NCBI GenBank assembly: GCA_038212215.1
Contig: JBBQUT010000029.1
Location: 1-61,249, forward strand
Origin: JALZAI01 sp038212215
GTDB lineage: Bacteria > Actinomycetota > Actinomycetes > Mycobacteriales > Jatrophihabitantaceae
Length of the DNA stretch: 61,249 nucleotides
Direction of reading: 5' to 3'
The notes beneath the pieces were generated by a model. It was not told the DNA's origin. It saw only the letters and a list, made by a program, of their open reading frames with translations, and made no database searches. Numbering within the stretch: position 1 is the first letter of the stretch; every line of letters begins with the position of its first letter. The translations under genes and the position numbers were made by a program. This document shows positions 35,901 to 44,130 of this stretch, piece after piece.

Positions 35901-38843
35901 GTCGCCGTGATAAAGCCGGGAGATTCCGCCGCGGCGCCGACGCAGACCCTGGCCTACGACACCAGCGCCGTCCCCACCGTGGTCGCGGCGTCGCTGGCCG
36001 CCACTCCCGGTGGCCCACGCCGTGTCGAGCGGCAGTTCGTCGACGGCGGCGGAAGGATAGTCCAACAGCGGGTCAGCGATGAGAGCGGCGAGATCGCATC
36101 CGCGACGACGGCGTACGGCGTGCGTGGCGTCACCGCGCGCTCGTACCTGCCCTATCGCGCCGCGACGCCGTCCTACGACGCGCCAGCCGCCGATGCACCG
36201 CACACGTCATACAGCTACGACGCGCTCGGGCGCATGCTTACGGGGGTGCGGCCGGACGGCGCGCTTGCCCGCGTTCGTTACCTGCCGGGCGTGATCGAGG
36301 AGCGCGACGCCGAGCAGTGCCGCACCGACGCCGGGGCGCCGCACGCGGGCGCGCTGACCCGGCGCTTCGTCGACGTCGCCGGCAAGATCATCCGCATCGA
36401 GCAGGTGTTGGACGGCGCCACGGTCACTACGATTGACCGCTACGACATCAAGGGCGAACTCGCCGAGCACGTCGACGCCATCGGCACGACGACGACCCTG
36501 GAGCGCGACCTGCTCGGACGCCCGATCCGTGTCGTACGCCCGGAGTGCACCCAGATCGTGGTCAACGACCCCGCGGGGAACGTGATCGAGACGCGCACAG
36601 GCAGCGCGCGGGTCTTTCGCGGCTACGACCTGGCGAACCGCCCGACGACGGTTCGGCACGACACGCCGTCCTCGGCACCGGTCGCGAAGTTCACCTATCA
36701 CGACTCGGTGGCCCCGGCGCCGGCGGATGCCGGCGTCCACACCGACGGAGGGCGCCTGGTGCGCGTCGACGACGAGGGTGGCGCCACGGTGTTCGACTAC
36801 GACGAGCGGGGTCGGATCACCCGCAAGGACATGCGGCCGGTCGGCGCCGCCGGGGTCGTTCTCGAGCTTGTACACCGTTCGGACGAGCTGCTCGACCGGG
36901 TGAGCTACCCGGGCGGCCTGGTCGTCGACTACCGGTACAACGCGCTGGGAGGACTGTCCTCGATCAGCGGCGTCGTGGACGCGATCGACTACGACCTCGC
37001 CGGACGGCGGACCCGCGTGCGGTACGCGAACGGTACGCAGGAAGTCGACGACCACGACCCGCTGACCGGCTGGCGTACGTCATCGGTGCTCAGCGGCCCG
37101 GCCGCGACGCTGCGCCATACCGGATACGAGCACGATCTGGTCGGCAACCTGACAACACTGTCGAGTCCGGACCCGACCCTTGCGTGGGACTACTCCTACG
37201 ACGACGGATACCGCCTCGTCCGCGCGTCCTCAGCTGGTGGCGCGAACGACTACGCCTACGACGCGGCGTTCAACCTGACGTCCAGCAGCGCGGTCGGGGC
37301 GTACTCCTACGGAGCGAACGGTGCTGCCGCGACGTGCCTCACTGGCATCGGTGCCGACGAGTACGGCTACGACGACCGCGGTCACCTGGTGTCCGCGCCA
37401 TGGGGTGCGCACACCGTCGACGCCGAGGGACGGGTCCGCGCGATCGCGCTCACCGGCGGCGACTCGGAAGCACTCACCTACGGATGCGGCGGGGCGCTCG
37501 TCCGGCGGGTGACCACGTCCAGCGCGACGACGCGCGAGATCAGCAGCCCTGACCGGCTGATCCGCATCGAGGACGGCGTCCTCGTCGCGCAGATCAGCGA
37601 CGGCTCCCGCATCGTCGCCCGCGGGCAGTCCGGCGCACTCGACTGGCTGCACTACGACCACCTCGGCTCGCTGGTGTTGATGACCGACGCATCCGGCGCG
37701 GAGATCCTGCGGCTGACCTACGACCCGTACGGCCAGGTGCTCACCCGCAACGGCGTGGCTGTGGCGCCGAACGGGTTCGGCACCGGTGAAGATATTGGCC
37801 ACGGTCTGCTCCTGCTCGGAGCCCGCTGGTACTCCCCGCGCATGGGCAGATTCATCTCGCCCGACCCGATGGTCGGCGACATCGGTGATGCGGCCGCCTG
37901 GAACGCCTATGCCTACTGCCGCTGCAATCCGACGAGCTACACCGATCCGTCCGGACGAAGCTTCTGGAAGATATTCGGCGCGATCCTGGCGACGGTCGCG
38001 ATCATCGCCGTCGCGGTCATCGTCACCGTGTGCACGTTCGGTGCGGCCGGTCCGGCGGCTGCAGCGCTGACGGTGGGTGGCCTGTCGATCACCTGGGGCG
38101 CGGTGTTCGCCGCGACCGTGGTCGGCATCGTCGCAGGCGGGGTCATCGGCGGCATCGCTGCTGCGCGCGGCGGGGGCGACGCCGGCGACATCTTCCTCGG
38201 AGCCGTCGTCGGCGGGGCCGTCGGCGGCTGGGCAGCCTTCGGCGCCGCGTTCGCGGGTGTCGCCGTGGCCGGCGCATTGGGCCTCACCGGCGGCACGGTC
38301 GCGTGCGGCGCGGTCGCCGGTGGCGTCGCCGGAACCATTAACGGCGCCGCGATGGGCTTCGCCGCAGGATTCGCAGGCGGCAAGAACAACGGGCTCAAGG
38401 ACGTGATGCTGAAAGTGCTCGTCGGCGCCGTCACCGGTCTCGCCCTCGGCGCGGCCCTCGGTGCGCTCAGCGGGGTCGTGGCGCCGAAGGACAGTGTCGG
38501 CAGCGCGTTGAGCAAGGCAGCGAACCCGGACCCGCCCACCGGCGGAATCGGCCCGCTGCCGGGCCAGCCACCGAGCGGTCTCACCGGGCCTCCCGCGCCG
38601 ATCAACGACATCGGGGCGGCAGCGCTCAAGGTAGGGGGCGGGCTGGCGGCCCGACTCGCCGGCGCGCTCGCGCCCTACGTCGCCGCCGGCGTGGCTCCGG
38701 CGGCCGCGAACGGTTTCGTCTTCGCGATTGTCGTCGACTCCGGCGCGGCCGCCAGCGCCGAACTGTTCGACGACTTGCAGAAGTATCTGCAGACCCACTC
38801 GGTCAACCTGGGGCCGTTCGACTTCATCAAGTCCGACTTCTGA
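32934..38843 (+). CDS. Fused TcB-TcC-type toxin cocoon protein (SpvB/FG-GAP/Rhs)
   Basis: A 1969-residue protein. N-terminal SpvB-like domain (GETFAPDLSTGTGTLAVPI; LALRYDSGTGNGPFGVGW). FG-GAP calcium-loop repeats at about residues 363-530 (DLDGDGIADIV, DFDGDGRPDLL, DVDGDGCADVL). TcB middle region with DNGSGRTTSITW. Many YD repeats at about 1080-1560. Rhs core at about 1575-1675 (YDHLGSLVLM, ARWYSPRMGRFISPDP, ending TDPSG), whose paired DP motifs match the aspartyl self-cleavage site of TcC. The 295-residue tail is Gly/Ala-rich and hydrophobic with glycine-zipper repeats, ending LGPFDFIKSDF, with no known toxin enzyme. Residues 1-1675 should form the hollow cocoon holding the tail. Works with the TcA-like protein upstream. 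Confidence 0.9.
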   Translation: MSLDIGFASQTPSLPGGGGIGGLGETFAPDLSTGTGTLAVPIDLPNGPNDSSPKLALRYDSGTGNGPFGVGWTLALPRLIRTTTIGRPFYNDTDTLVLEGSGPLVRLPDGSLRPQVDTGDWRIAAAGEGFVATDRAGTRFHLGTTLDSRITGAGGGTWAWLLHRIEDNLGEQTQFGWRAADAQRYLDTVRWGPFEARFGYEPRPDVLRWGRGGFLLRTDERCVSIELHIPGQAHSLVRRWSIGYEAASLNGASLLSSVGLTGFAADGASLAAPVLRLAYTGAGSAAIRRIDPEDDRAAPPALTEDARVELVDWTGTGTADVIEFGTGGSARVWPNLAGRFGRPQGAGVVPELAGVQSRAGLLDLDGDGIADIVRSDVPLVRYQPRTPDGLARPVSFAQAPAVAPGSPTARIADFDGDGRPDLLWSTGRSLLLAHRDEAGGWLAVPDVIASVPAGPPTDLGDPRVFCADMTGDGTPDVVRVDGSGVTYWPYLGAGIFGERVQMTDPPRLPFDCDPSTVLVVDVDGDGCADVLHVDNGTLTWWPNRSGCGFEAPRVVAHLPTGAMRTVRVADLLGTGTPALCWTAPMPSGRGRWFALDLLGSGPVSLLSAVDNGSGRTTSITWSTSAQESERDRVAGTPWSTRLPVVLPVVTSVSITDATTGPVTVTNYAYHDGRYDGALREVCGFARVTSEELGDPSIATLITTRWFSVGLHEDGSEPATSDERVHARAIRGRLLRQDRIGADGYLFDRFEQQWRVAAGTAEHTVTPRLVGATRSSFEGQAAAVFTIVTEQLAWDDEGNVAQARERGYAGSTPTHELRTDTEYAHDPNARFRQRVSRVVQHDGSGALLSDLRTCYDGLPEGQVGTAGLVTERVALTLTDEQANAVYGAELPDFATAGYTRRAGTNGWWANLGSYARTLGANGVVRGTIVGPLGGASTLEFDGTGCYPVHVTDAVGNELHAQFELRSYQPTSVSDPSGAVTEASFDPLARLVAVIKPGDSAAAPTQTLAYDTSAVPTVVAASLAATPGGPRRVERQFVDGGGRIVQQRVSDESGEIASATTAYGVRGVTARSYLPYRAATPSYDAPAADAPHTSYSYDALGRMLTGVRPDGALARVRYLPGVIEERDAEQCRTDAGAPHAGALTRRFVDVAGKIIRIEQVLDGATVTTIDRYDIKGELAEHVDAIGTTTTLERDLLGRPIRVVRPECTQIVVNDPAGNVIETRTGSARVFRGYDLANRPTTVRHDTPSSAPVAKFTYHDSVAPAPADAGVHTDGGRLVRVDDEGGATVFDYDERGRITRKDMRPVGAAGVVLELVHRSDELLDRVSYPGGLVVDYRYNALGGLSSISGVVDAIDYDLAGRRTRVRYANGTQEVDDHDPLTGWRTSSVLSGPAATLRHTGYEHDLVGNLTTLSSPDPTLAWDYSYDDGYRLVRASSAGGANDYAYDAAFNLTSSSAVGAYSYGANGAAATCLTGIGADEYGYDDRGHLVSAPWGAHTVDAEGRVRAIALTGGDSEALTYGCGGALVRRVTTSSATTREISSPDRLIRIEDGVLVAQISDGSRIVARGQSGALDWLHYDHLGSLVLMTDASGAEILRLTYDPYGQVLTRNGVAVAPNGFGTGEDIGHGLLLLGARWYSPRMGRFISPDPMVGDIGDAAAWNAYAYCRCNPTSYTDPSGRSFWKIFGAILATVAIIAVAVIVTVCTFGAAGPAAAALTVGGLSITWGAVFAATVVGIVAGGVIGGIAAARGGGDAGDIFLGAVVGGAVGGWAAFGAAFAGVAVAGALGLTGGTVACGAVAGGVAGTINGAAMGFAAGFAGGKNNGLKDVMLKVLVGAVTGLALGAALGALSGVVAPKDSVGSALSKAANPDPPTGGIGPLPGQPPSGLTGPPAPINDIGAAALKVGGGLAARLAGALAPYVAAGVAPAAANGFVFAIVVDSGAAASAELFDDLQKYLQTHSVNLGPFDFIKSDF

Positions 38844-38862
38844 CACCAAGTCTCTAACGGGT

Positions 38863-40758
38863 TCACGGCGCGGAACTGATCGCGAGCGGGACGAGCGGAC
38901 CGGTCAGCCGATCGCGCAACCCGGTCGCGCGCGCGGCCTGGCGCTGCACGCAAGCGAGCACTGAATCGGCTGATCCGACGAGCCGGACTTCACGCGCGGC
39001 GCGGGTGATCGCGGTGTACAGCGTCTGCCGCGTCGCGAGCGGCGACGCCGCGCGAGGCAATAGCACGGTCACTGACTCGAACTGGCTGCCTTGGGCGCGG
39101 TGCACCGTCATCGCGTGCAATGGGCGCACGTCGCCGAGCCGGACGAGCGGCAGCGTTGTCGGCGATCCGCCACGGCGGAACGCGGCGACGAGATCGCCGC
39201 CCTGCCGCACGACGACGCCGGTGTCGCCGTTGTACAGCCCGATCTCGTAGTCGTTGGACGTCACGAGCAGCGGCTGCCCGGCGTAGCGGCCGTCGCCGCG
39301 TGCCTCGACATGCGGGGCCAGCCATTGTTCGGCCAGCTCGCCCCAGTGCCGGGCGCCGCGGGGTCCGGCACGGTGCGCGCAGAGCACGCGGTGGCGATCG
39401 AGAATGTCCAGCGCTGCGAGCACGTTTCCGTCGCGTGCAGCGGTGATCAATGAGGTTTCGTGTCCCAGCACTTCCGACCGGATGTCGGCCAGCGCCGCCT
39501 GCGATACGGCGGCATCGTCGTCGATCTCGTGAAAGATCACCCCGTCCGGAGCGGAGCGCAGCAGGGTCAGCGCATCGTCGCCGCGGCCGGCGCGTACCGC
39601 CGCGGCGAGTTCGGCAATCGGACCGCCGGCGTCGAAGCGGTGGACGGTCCGCAGCGCGACGACTGCCTCGCGGAGACCCGCACCCGTCCCGTCGGCGCGC
39701 TCGGCGACCGGCACACCGTCGGTTGCGCGGGCCAGCCGAGACCGGAAAGCCGCGGTGACCGGCCCGATGTCGTCCTGATCGACGAGATCGCCGAGCACCG
39801 CGCCGGCCTCGACGGAGGCCAATTGGTCGGGATCACCGACGAGCACGAGCCTGGTCGCCGGCCCGAGCGCCTCGATCAGGCGTGCCATCAGTGTGAGCGA
39901 CACCATCGAACTCTCATCGACGACGACGACGTCGAACGGGAGGTGGTTGTCGCGGTCGTGCCGGAACCGGCTCGAGGTCCCCCGACGCCAACCGAGCAAG
40001 CGGTGCAGCGTCGAGGCCGACAGCCGGGCGAGAGCGGCGCGGTCTTCAGTCGTGAGGCTTTCGCTGGCGGAGTGGACGGCTTCCTCCAGGCGCGCGGCCG
40101 CCTTGCCGGTCGGCGCCGCGAGCGCGATCCGTAGCTGCGGGCCGAGCGCCCGCAGCAGCGCTGTGATCAATTGCGCGACGGTAGTCGTCTTGCCGGTGCC
40201 CGGCCCGCCGGCGATGACTGCAACGCGCGAAAGTGCTGCGACCGCAACGGCGAGTCGTTGGTCCGCGGTGTTGTCGCCGACAAACAGCGAGTCGAGGTCG
40301 CTGCGCAGTCGGGCGGGGTCGACATCGTCGGGACGGTCCAGGCTGCGCCGCAGCAGATCGTCGGCGACCTGCACCTCTTGGCGCCAGTACCGGTCCAGCC
40401 AGAGCCGCGACCCGACCATCTGCATCGGTGGCCCACCGGCTGCGCCGGTGACGAGGGGGCTCGCCGCGCAGGCTTCGACCCAGCCGTCCGCGGCGGGCCA
40501 CGGCAGCCCGACCGCTGGCTCGTCGGCCTCGTCGATGTCCGGGATTATCGTGTCGGCGGCATCTGCCAGATCCAGTACGACCGAACCGTTGCGAGTGCCG
40601 CGGACGGTCAGCGCCGCGGCAAGCAGCACGCGCTCATCCGACTCCGCCAACAGCACTCCCAGTCGCTGGGCCACATGGACGTCGGCAGGCACCAGTACGC
40701 CCGCCTGTCCGAAAACCGCAAGCAGGCCGCTCGCGCGCGATGCGGCGAGCCGCGTCAT
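38863..40758 (-). CDS. recD: Exodeoxyribonuclease V alpha subunit (RecD)
   Basis: A 631-residue superfamily 1 helicase. Walker A is GGPGTGKTTT at residues 184-193, Walker B is VVVDESSMV near 275, motif III is VLVGDPDQLASVEAG, and the C-terminal motifs are TVHRAQGSQFESV and LYTAITRA. It is the fast 5'-3' motor of RecBCD, processing double-strand DNA ends. The ATG at 40758 overlaps the recB stop (ATGA), so translation is coupled. Last gene of the recC-recB-recD set; its 3' end lies 19 bases from that of the convergent Tc-like gene. Confidence 0.95.
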   Translation of the reverse strand: MTRLAASRASGLLAVFGQAGVLVPADVHVAQRLGVLLAESDERVLLAAALTVRGTRNGSVVLDLADAADTIIPDIDEADEPAVGLPWPAADGWVEACAASPLVTGAAGGPPMQMVGSRLWLDRYWRQEVQVADDLLRRSLDRPDDVDPARLRSDLDSLFVGDNTADQRLAVAVAALSRVAVIAGGPGTGKTTTVAQLITALLRALGPQLRIALAAPTGKAAARLEEAVHSASESLTTEDRAALARLSASTLHRLLGWRRGTSSRFRHDRDNHLPFDVVVVDESSMVSLTLMARLIEALGPATRLVLVGDPDQLASVEAGAVLGDLVDQDDIGPVTAAFRSRLARATDGVPVAERADGTGAGLREAVVALRTVHRFDAGGPIAELAAAVRAGRGDDALTLLRSAPDGVIFHEIDDDAAVSQAALADIRSEVLGHETSLITAARDGNVLAALDILDRHRVLCAHRAGPRGARHWGELAEQWLAPHVEARGDGRYAGQPLLVTSNDYEIGLYNGDTGVVVRQGGDLVAAFRRGGSPTTLPLVRLGDVRPLHAMTVHRAQGSQFESVTVLLPRAASPLATRQTLYTAITRAAREVRLVGSADSVLACVQRQAARATGLRDRLTGPLVPLAISSAP

Positions 40759-43700
40759 CCGGACACCCCGTTGGCTAAGGCGTCCGACAGGGCCACGACG
40801 AGGGCCGCAGGCGGCTGCCACGCGAACACGCCGGGCACGGTGCCGTCGGACGCCGCGACGTCCGGGCCGCACATGCCGCGCAGAAACAGGTAGAGGACGC
40901 CACCGAGGTGCCGCGCGGGGTCGTACTCGGCGAGCCGCCAGCGTAGGAAGCGGTGCAACGCAACCTCATACAGCAGAGCCTGCAGTGGATAGTGAGCGTG
41001 CATCATGGCTTCGGCAAGCGCGCCCGCGCGGTAATTCCAGGCGGTCAACGCTTCGTCGAAGGCGCCGAGCCGGTTCGTCTTGTAGTCCACGACGAGGTAG
41101 CGCCCGTCAACCCGCAGCACGGCGTCGACACTCCCGCCGAGGTATCCGCGCAGCACCGCGTCGCCGACGACGGGATCCTCGAGCAGGTCTGCGTACGGCG
41201 CGAGCGGATCGTCGAGCGGCAGGTGGGCGCGCAACACTCCCCCGAGATCACGCAGCACGCTCGTCCCGTTGGGCTTTTCACCGCCGCGCAGCGGCAGCTC
41301 GAAATCCAACTCGACGAGCCGGTCGCTCGGCGCGATGTCGGCCAGTGCCCGTCCGCCGGTCAACGGCCCGAGCGGGGTCCGCAGCGACGGCAACAACGCC
41401 TCGGCCAGCTCGTCGGCGGCAAGCCCCGGCGGACCGAAGCGGGCGAGTTGCGCGCCGACCTTCGCACGCACTTCGGCGCCCAGGTCGGCAGCCGTGGGAT
41501 CGGCCCGCTCGAGCACCGCGTGCACGAGCGTCCCGAACGCCGTCCCGCCGGGCAGCGCGGCCATCGGCGACCCGACCTGTCGTAGCGCTGCATCTGAGTC
41601 GAGCGTCGGTGGCGGTGCCGGCGTCACCGGTTCGTCGTCCTTCTGCGCCACCTCGGGCTCGCTGCCCACCGCTGGCGTTACCTCGTGCGCCGCGTGAGTG
41701 AGTGCGCTGTAAGACGTTCGCCGCCAGCTGGCGTCCACGGTCCGACGCAACACAGCCACTGACAGCGACGCTGTCGAGCGGATCGATCCTTGCCAGCGCA
41801 CCGGTGGCCGGGGTGGCGCCGCGGTGACCGACAGGCAACCGGTCAGGGCGCGGGACGTCAGCCGGCGCAGCGCGGTCGCGTCGTTGGGCACCGGCAACCG
41901 CTCAGGCACCTCGGCCGAAGGCGCGTCGGCAAACAGCAACCGGTGCAGCGGCGCGCACTCGGTGTTGTGCGCACTCGGCGCCCACCAGGCCGTGACGTGC
42001 GCCTGCGCGCGGGTCATCGCGACGTACAGCAAGCGCAGGTCCTCACCGAACTGCTCGGCCTTGTCCCGACGCTGGTCGGTGTCGAAACCCTTCGAGCCAC
42101 GCCCACCGACGTTGCGCACCCGGTGCCCGTCGGGATCGTGGAACAGCGGAATCTCGGGTTGGAATACATAGCGGTCCCAACCGAACGGTACGAGGACGAT
42201 CGGGAACTCCAGGCCCTTGCTCGCGTGCACCGTAACGACCTGGACGGCGGCAGCGTCTGAGTCGAGGCGGCGGCTGCGCTCGATCGCGGAGTCCTCGTCG
42301 GACTCCTGGACCCGGCGGCGCAGCCACTCCAGACTGGCGGTCAAGCCGAGCTGTGCGGCCATTGCCGCCGCGTGCAGGGCCTCGCCGACGTGGCGCAGGT
42401 CAGTGAGGCGACGCTCGCCGTCGACCTGCCCGAGCAGCCGAGCCGCGACCTGCTCGTCACGGCTGATCGCCTCGAACAGTGCGGCGATGCCTCGCTCGGT
42501 GAGCACCCCCAACCAATGCCGCACCCGGAGGGCGAGCGCGTCGAGGTCGTTGCGCTCGAGTCCCTCGGCGTCCCACCCGACGAACGAAGTGATCGCAAGC
42601 CGGCGCAGGCGCGCACCGCGGTGCGGCTGTTCCAGCGCTTCGAGCAGCACCACCCAGTCCGTGCCGCCGACGGTACGGAACACGCTGGACGTCGTGCGCT
42701 GCACGGAAGGCACCCCCGCCGCGAGCAGCGCCGCGTGGACGAGATCGAGTTGCACGCCGGTGCGCACGATCACTGCGATGTCGCCCGGACGTACCGGCCG
42801 CGCCGCAGACCCGTCGCGCGGGGTGAGCATCGGCGCGGCGTCGAGCAGTTCGATCACGCAGCGCACGACGTCGGGGATGAGGAGATCCCGCGCCTCCCCG
42901 ACAGTCAGCCTCGCGTGGTTCCCGCGCGGCAGGACTCTGATCTGGACCGGCGTCTCCGCCGTGTCCAGGGCACGGCCGGCGTGCGCCGCGGACACCGGCC
43001 GCACCAGGATGCGCGGGTCACCCAGCGCGGCGCCGCGGAACACCGCCTCCAGCCCACGCAGCAGATCCGGATCGCTGCGCCAGTTCTGCACCAGCGTGGC
43101 GCGGTGATCGGCGATCTGCGCCGCAGCGAGGTAGGCGTGCACGTCCGCGCCGCGGAAGGCGTAGACAGCCTGCTTCGGATCACCGATGAGCACGAGCGTG
43201 GTGTGGCCGTGGAAGGCCAACCGCAGCACGTCCCACTGCACCGGGTCGGTGTCCTGGAACTCGTCGACCAGCACGACCCGGTACCGGCTACGCAGCCGCT
43301 GCGCCGCCGCCGGACCCGAGCGCGGATCGGCCAGCGTTGTTTGCAGCCGGGTCAGCAGATCATCGAAGCTGAGCAGGTAGCGCTGGCGTTTGCGCCGCTC
43401 GACCTCAGCGCGCACGGCGTGAGCGAACCTGCACCGCAGGTCAGGCGTCGTGTTCGACGGCGTGCCTTCGGCGACAAGCCGGGCCTGCCCGTCCTGGACG
43501 ACGGCGCGCGCGAGCGCTGTTGCCTCGGCGAGAGACAGCGGCGGATCGCCCGCGTCGGGGCGGGCCCACTTGCGCAGGTACAGGTCTTCGACGACCTCGA
43601 CAGTCAGATCGTCCAGGTTCTCGACCAGGACGGCGGTGGCGTCGACATCGCCGACGGTGCCGAGACCGACCAGCACCTGCTGGCAGAACTGGTGGGTAGT

Positions 43701-44063
43701 GGCGACCGTCGCTGCGTCGAACGACGCGAGTGCCTGCACGAGGCGGCTTCGCCGTCGTGCGATCTCGAGGTCGTCACCGGTCGCGAGATGGGCCAGCAAT
43801 CCGTCGGAGGACGCGCGCGCGGCGACCGGGTCGGCGAGTCCGTCACGCGCGGAGACGAGGCGTTCGCGCACCCGGTCGCGCAGCTCCTGCGTGGCGGCGC
43901 GTCCGAAGGTGACGACCAGCAACTCGTCCAAGCGGGCAACGCCCTCGGCGACGTAGCGCGTCACCAGACCGGCGATCGTGAAGGTCTTGCCGGTGCCGGC
44001 GCTGGCTTCGAGGACGGTCGTCCCCTGCGGCAGTTCACCGAGCAGATCGAAGGCGACCGTCAT
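40755..44063 (-). CDS. recB: Exodeoxyribonuclease V beta subunit (RecB)
   Basis: A 1102-residue UvrD-type helicase-nuclease. Walker A EASAGTGKTFT lies at residues 18-28. VLVDEFQDTDPVQW is Walker B. HASKGLEFPIVLVPF is motif V-like, and LLYVAMTRAQAHV is motif VI. The C-terminal nuclease domain carries the catalytic DYKTN near residue 991 with an upstream Asp in VLRVDGRYLVVD. Drives 3'-5' unwinding and cuts DNA in end repair. ATG 44063 is the start; the longer frame runs into a 71-bp repeat that separates recB from recC by 67 bases, whereas recB and recD keep an ATGA overlap. Confidence 0.95.
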   Translation of the reverse strand: MTVAFDLLGELPQGTTVLEASAGTGKTFTIAGLVTRYVAEGVARLDELLVVTFGRAATQELRDRVRERLVSARDGLADPVAARASSDGLLAHLATGDDLEIARRRSRLVQALASFDAATVATTHQFCQQVLVGLGTVGDVDATAVLVENLDDLTVEVVEDLYLRKWARPDAGDPPLSLAEATALARAVVQDGQARLVAEGTPSNTTPDLRCRFAHAVRAEVERRKRQRYLLSFDDLLTRLQTTLADPRSGPAAAQRLRSRYRVVLVDEFQDTDPVQWDVLRLAFHGHTTLVLIGDPKQAVYAFRGADVHAYLAAAQIADHRATLVQNWRSDPDLLRGLEAVFRGAALGDPRILVRPVSAAHAGRALDTAETPVQIRVLPRGNHARLTVGEARDLLIPDVVRCVIELLDAAPMLTPRDGSAARPVRPGDIAVIVRTGVQLDLVHAALLAAGVPSVQRTTSSVFRTVGGTDWVVLLEALEQPHRGARLRRLAITSFVGWDAEGLERNDLDALALRVRHWLGVLTERGIAALFEAISRDEQVAARLLGQVDGERRLTDLRHVGEALHAAAMAAQLGLTASLEWLRRRVQESDEDSAIERSRRLDSDAAAVQVVTVHASKGLEFPIVLVPFGWDRYVFQPEIPLFHDPDGHRVRNVGGRGSKGFDTDQRRDKAEQFGEDLRLLYVAMTRAQAHVTAWWAPSAHNTECAPLHRLLFADAPSAEVPERLPVPNDATALRRLTSRALTGCLSVTAAPPRPPVRWQGSIRSTASLSVAVLRRTVDASWRRTSYSALTHAAHEVTPAVGSEPEVAQKDDEPVTPAPPPTLDSDAALRQVGSPMAALPGGTAFGTLVHAVLERADPTAADLGAEVRAKVGAQLARFGPPGLAADELAEALLPSLRTPLGPLTGGRALADIAPSDRLVELDFELPLRGGEKPNGTSVLRDLGGVLRAHLPLDDPLAPYADLLEDPVVGDAVLRGYLGGSVDAVLRVDGRYLVVDYKTNRLGAFDEALTAWNYRAGALAEAMMHAHYPLQALLYEVALHRFLRWRLAEYDPARHLGGVLYLFLRGMCGPDVAASDGTVPGVFAWQPPAALVVALSDALANGVSG

Positions 44064-44129
44064 GAGCGAGCCCCGCGAGCGAATGACGCATGGGGATGGC
44101 CTTCGGGGGCCGGAGCGAAGCGGAGGGCC
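44059..44129 (-). repeat. 71-bp hairpin repeat inserted at the recC/recB stop-start junction
   Basis: One unit, about 86 percent identical to the two units at 52296-52437. It begins GTCATGAGCG, and the next copy of GTCATGAGCG falls exactly 71 bases later at 44130, so removing the unit would recreate an ATGA overlap of recC stop and recB start. A hairpin CTTCGG-GGG-CCGGAG lies at unit positions 43-57. The repeat preserves the recC stop codon and the recB start codon. Confidence 0.85.
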
Positions 44130-44130
44130 G

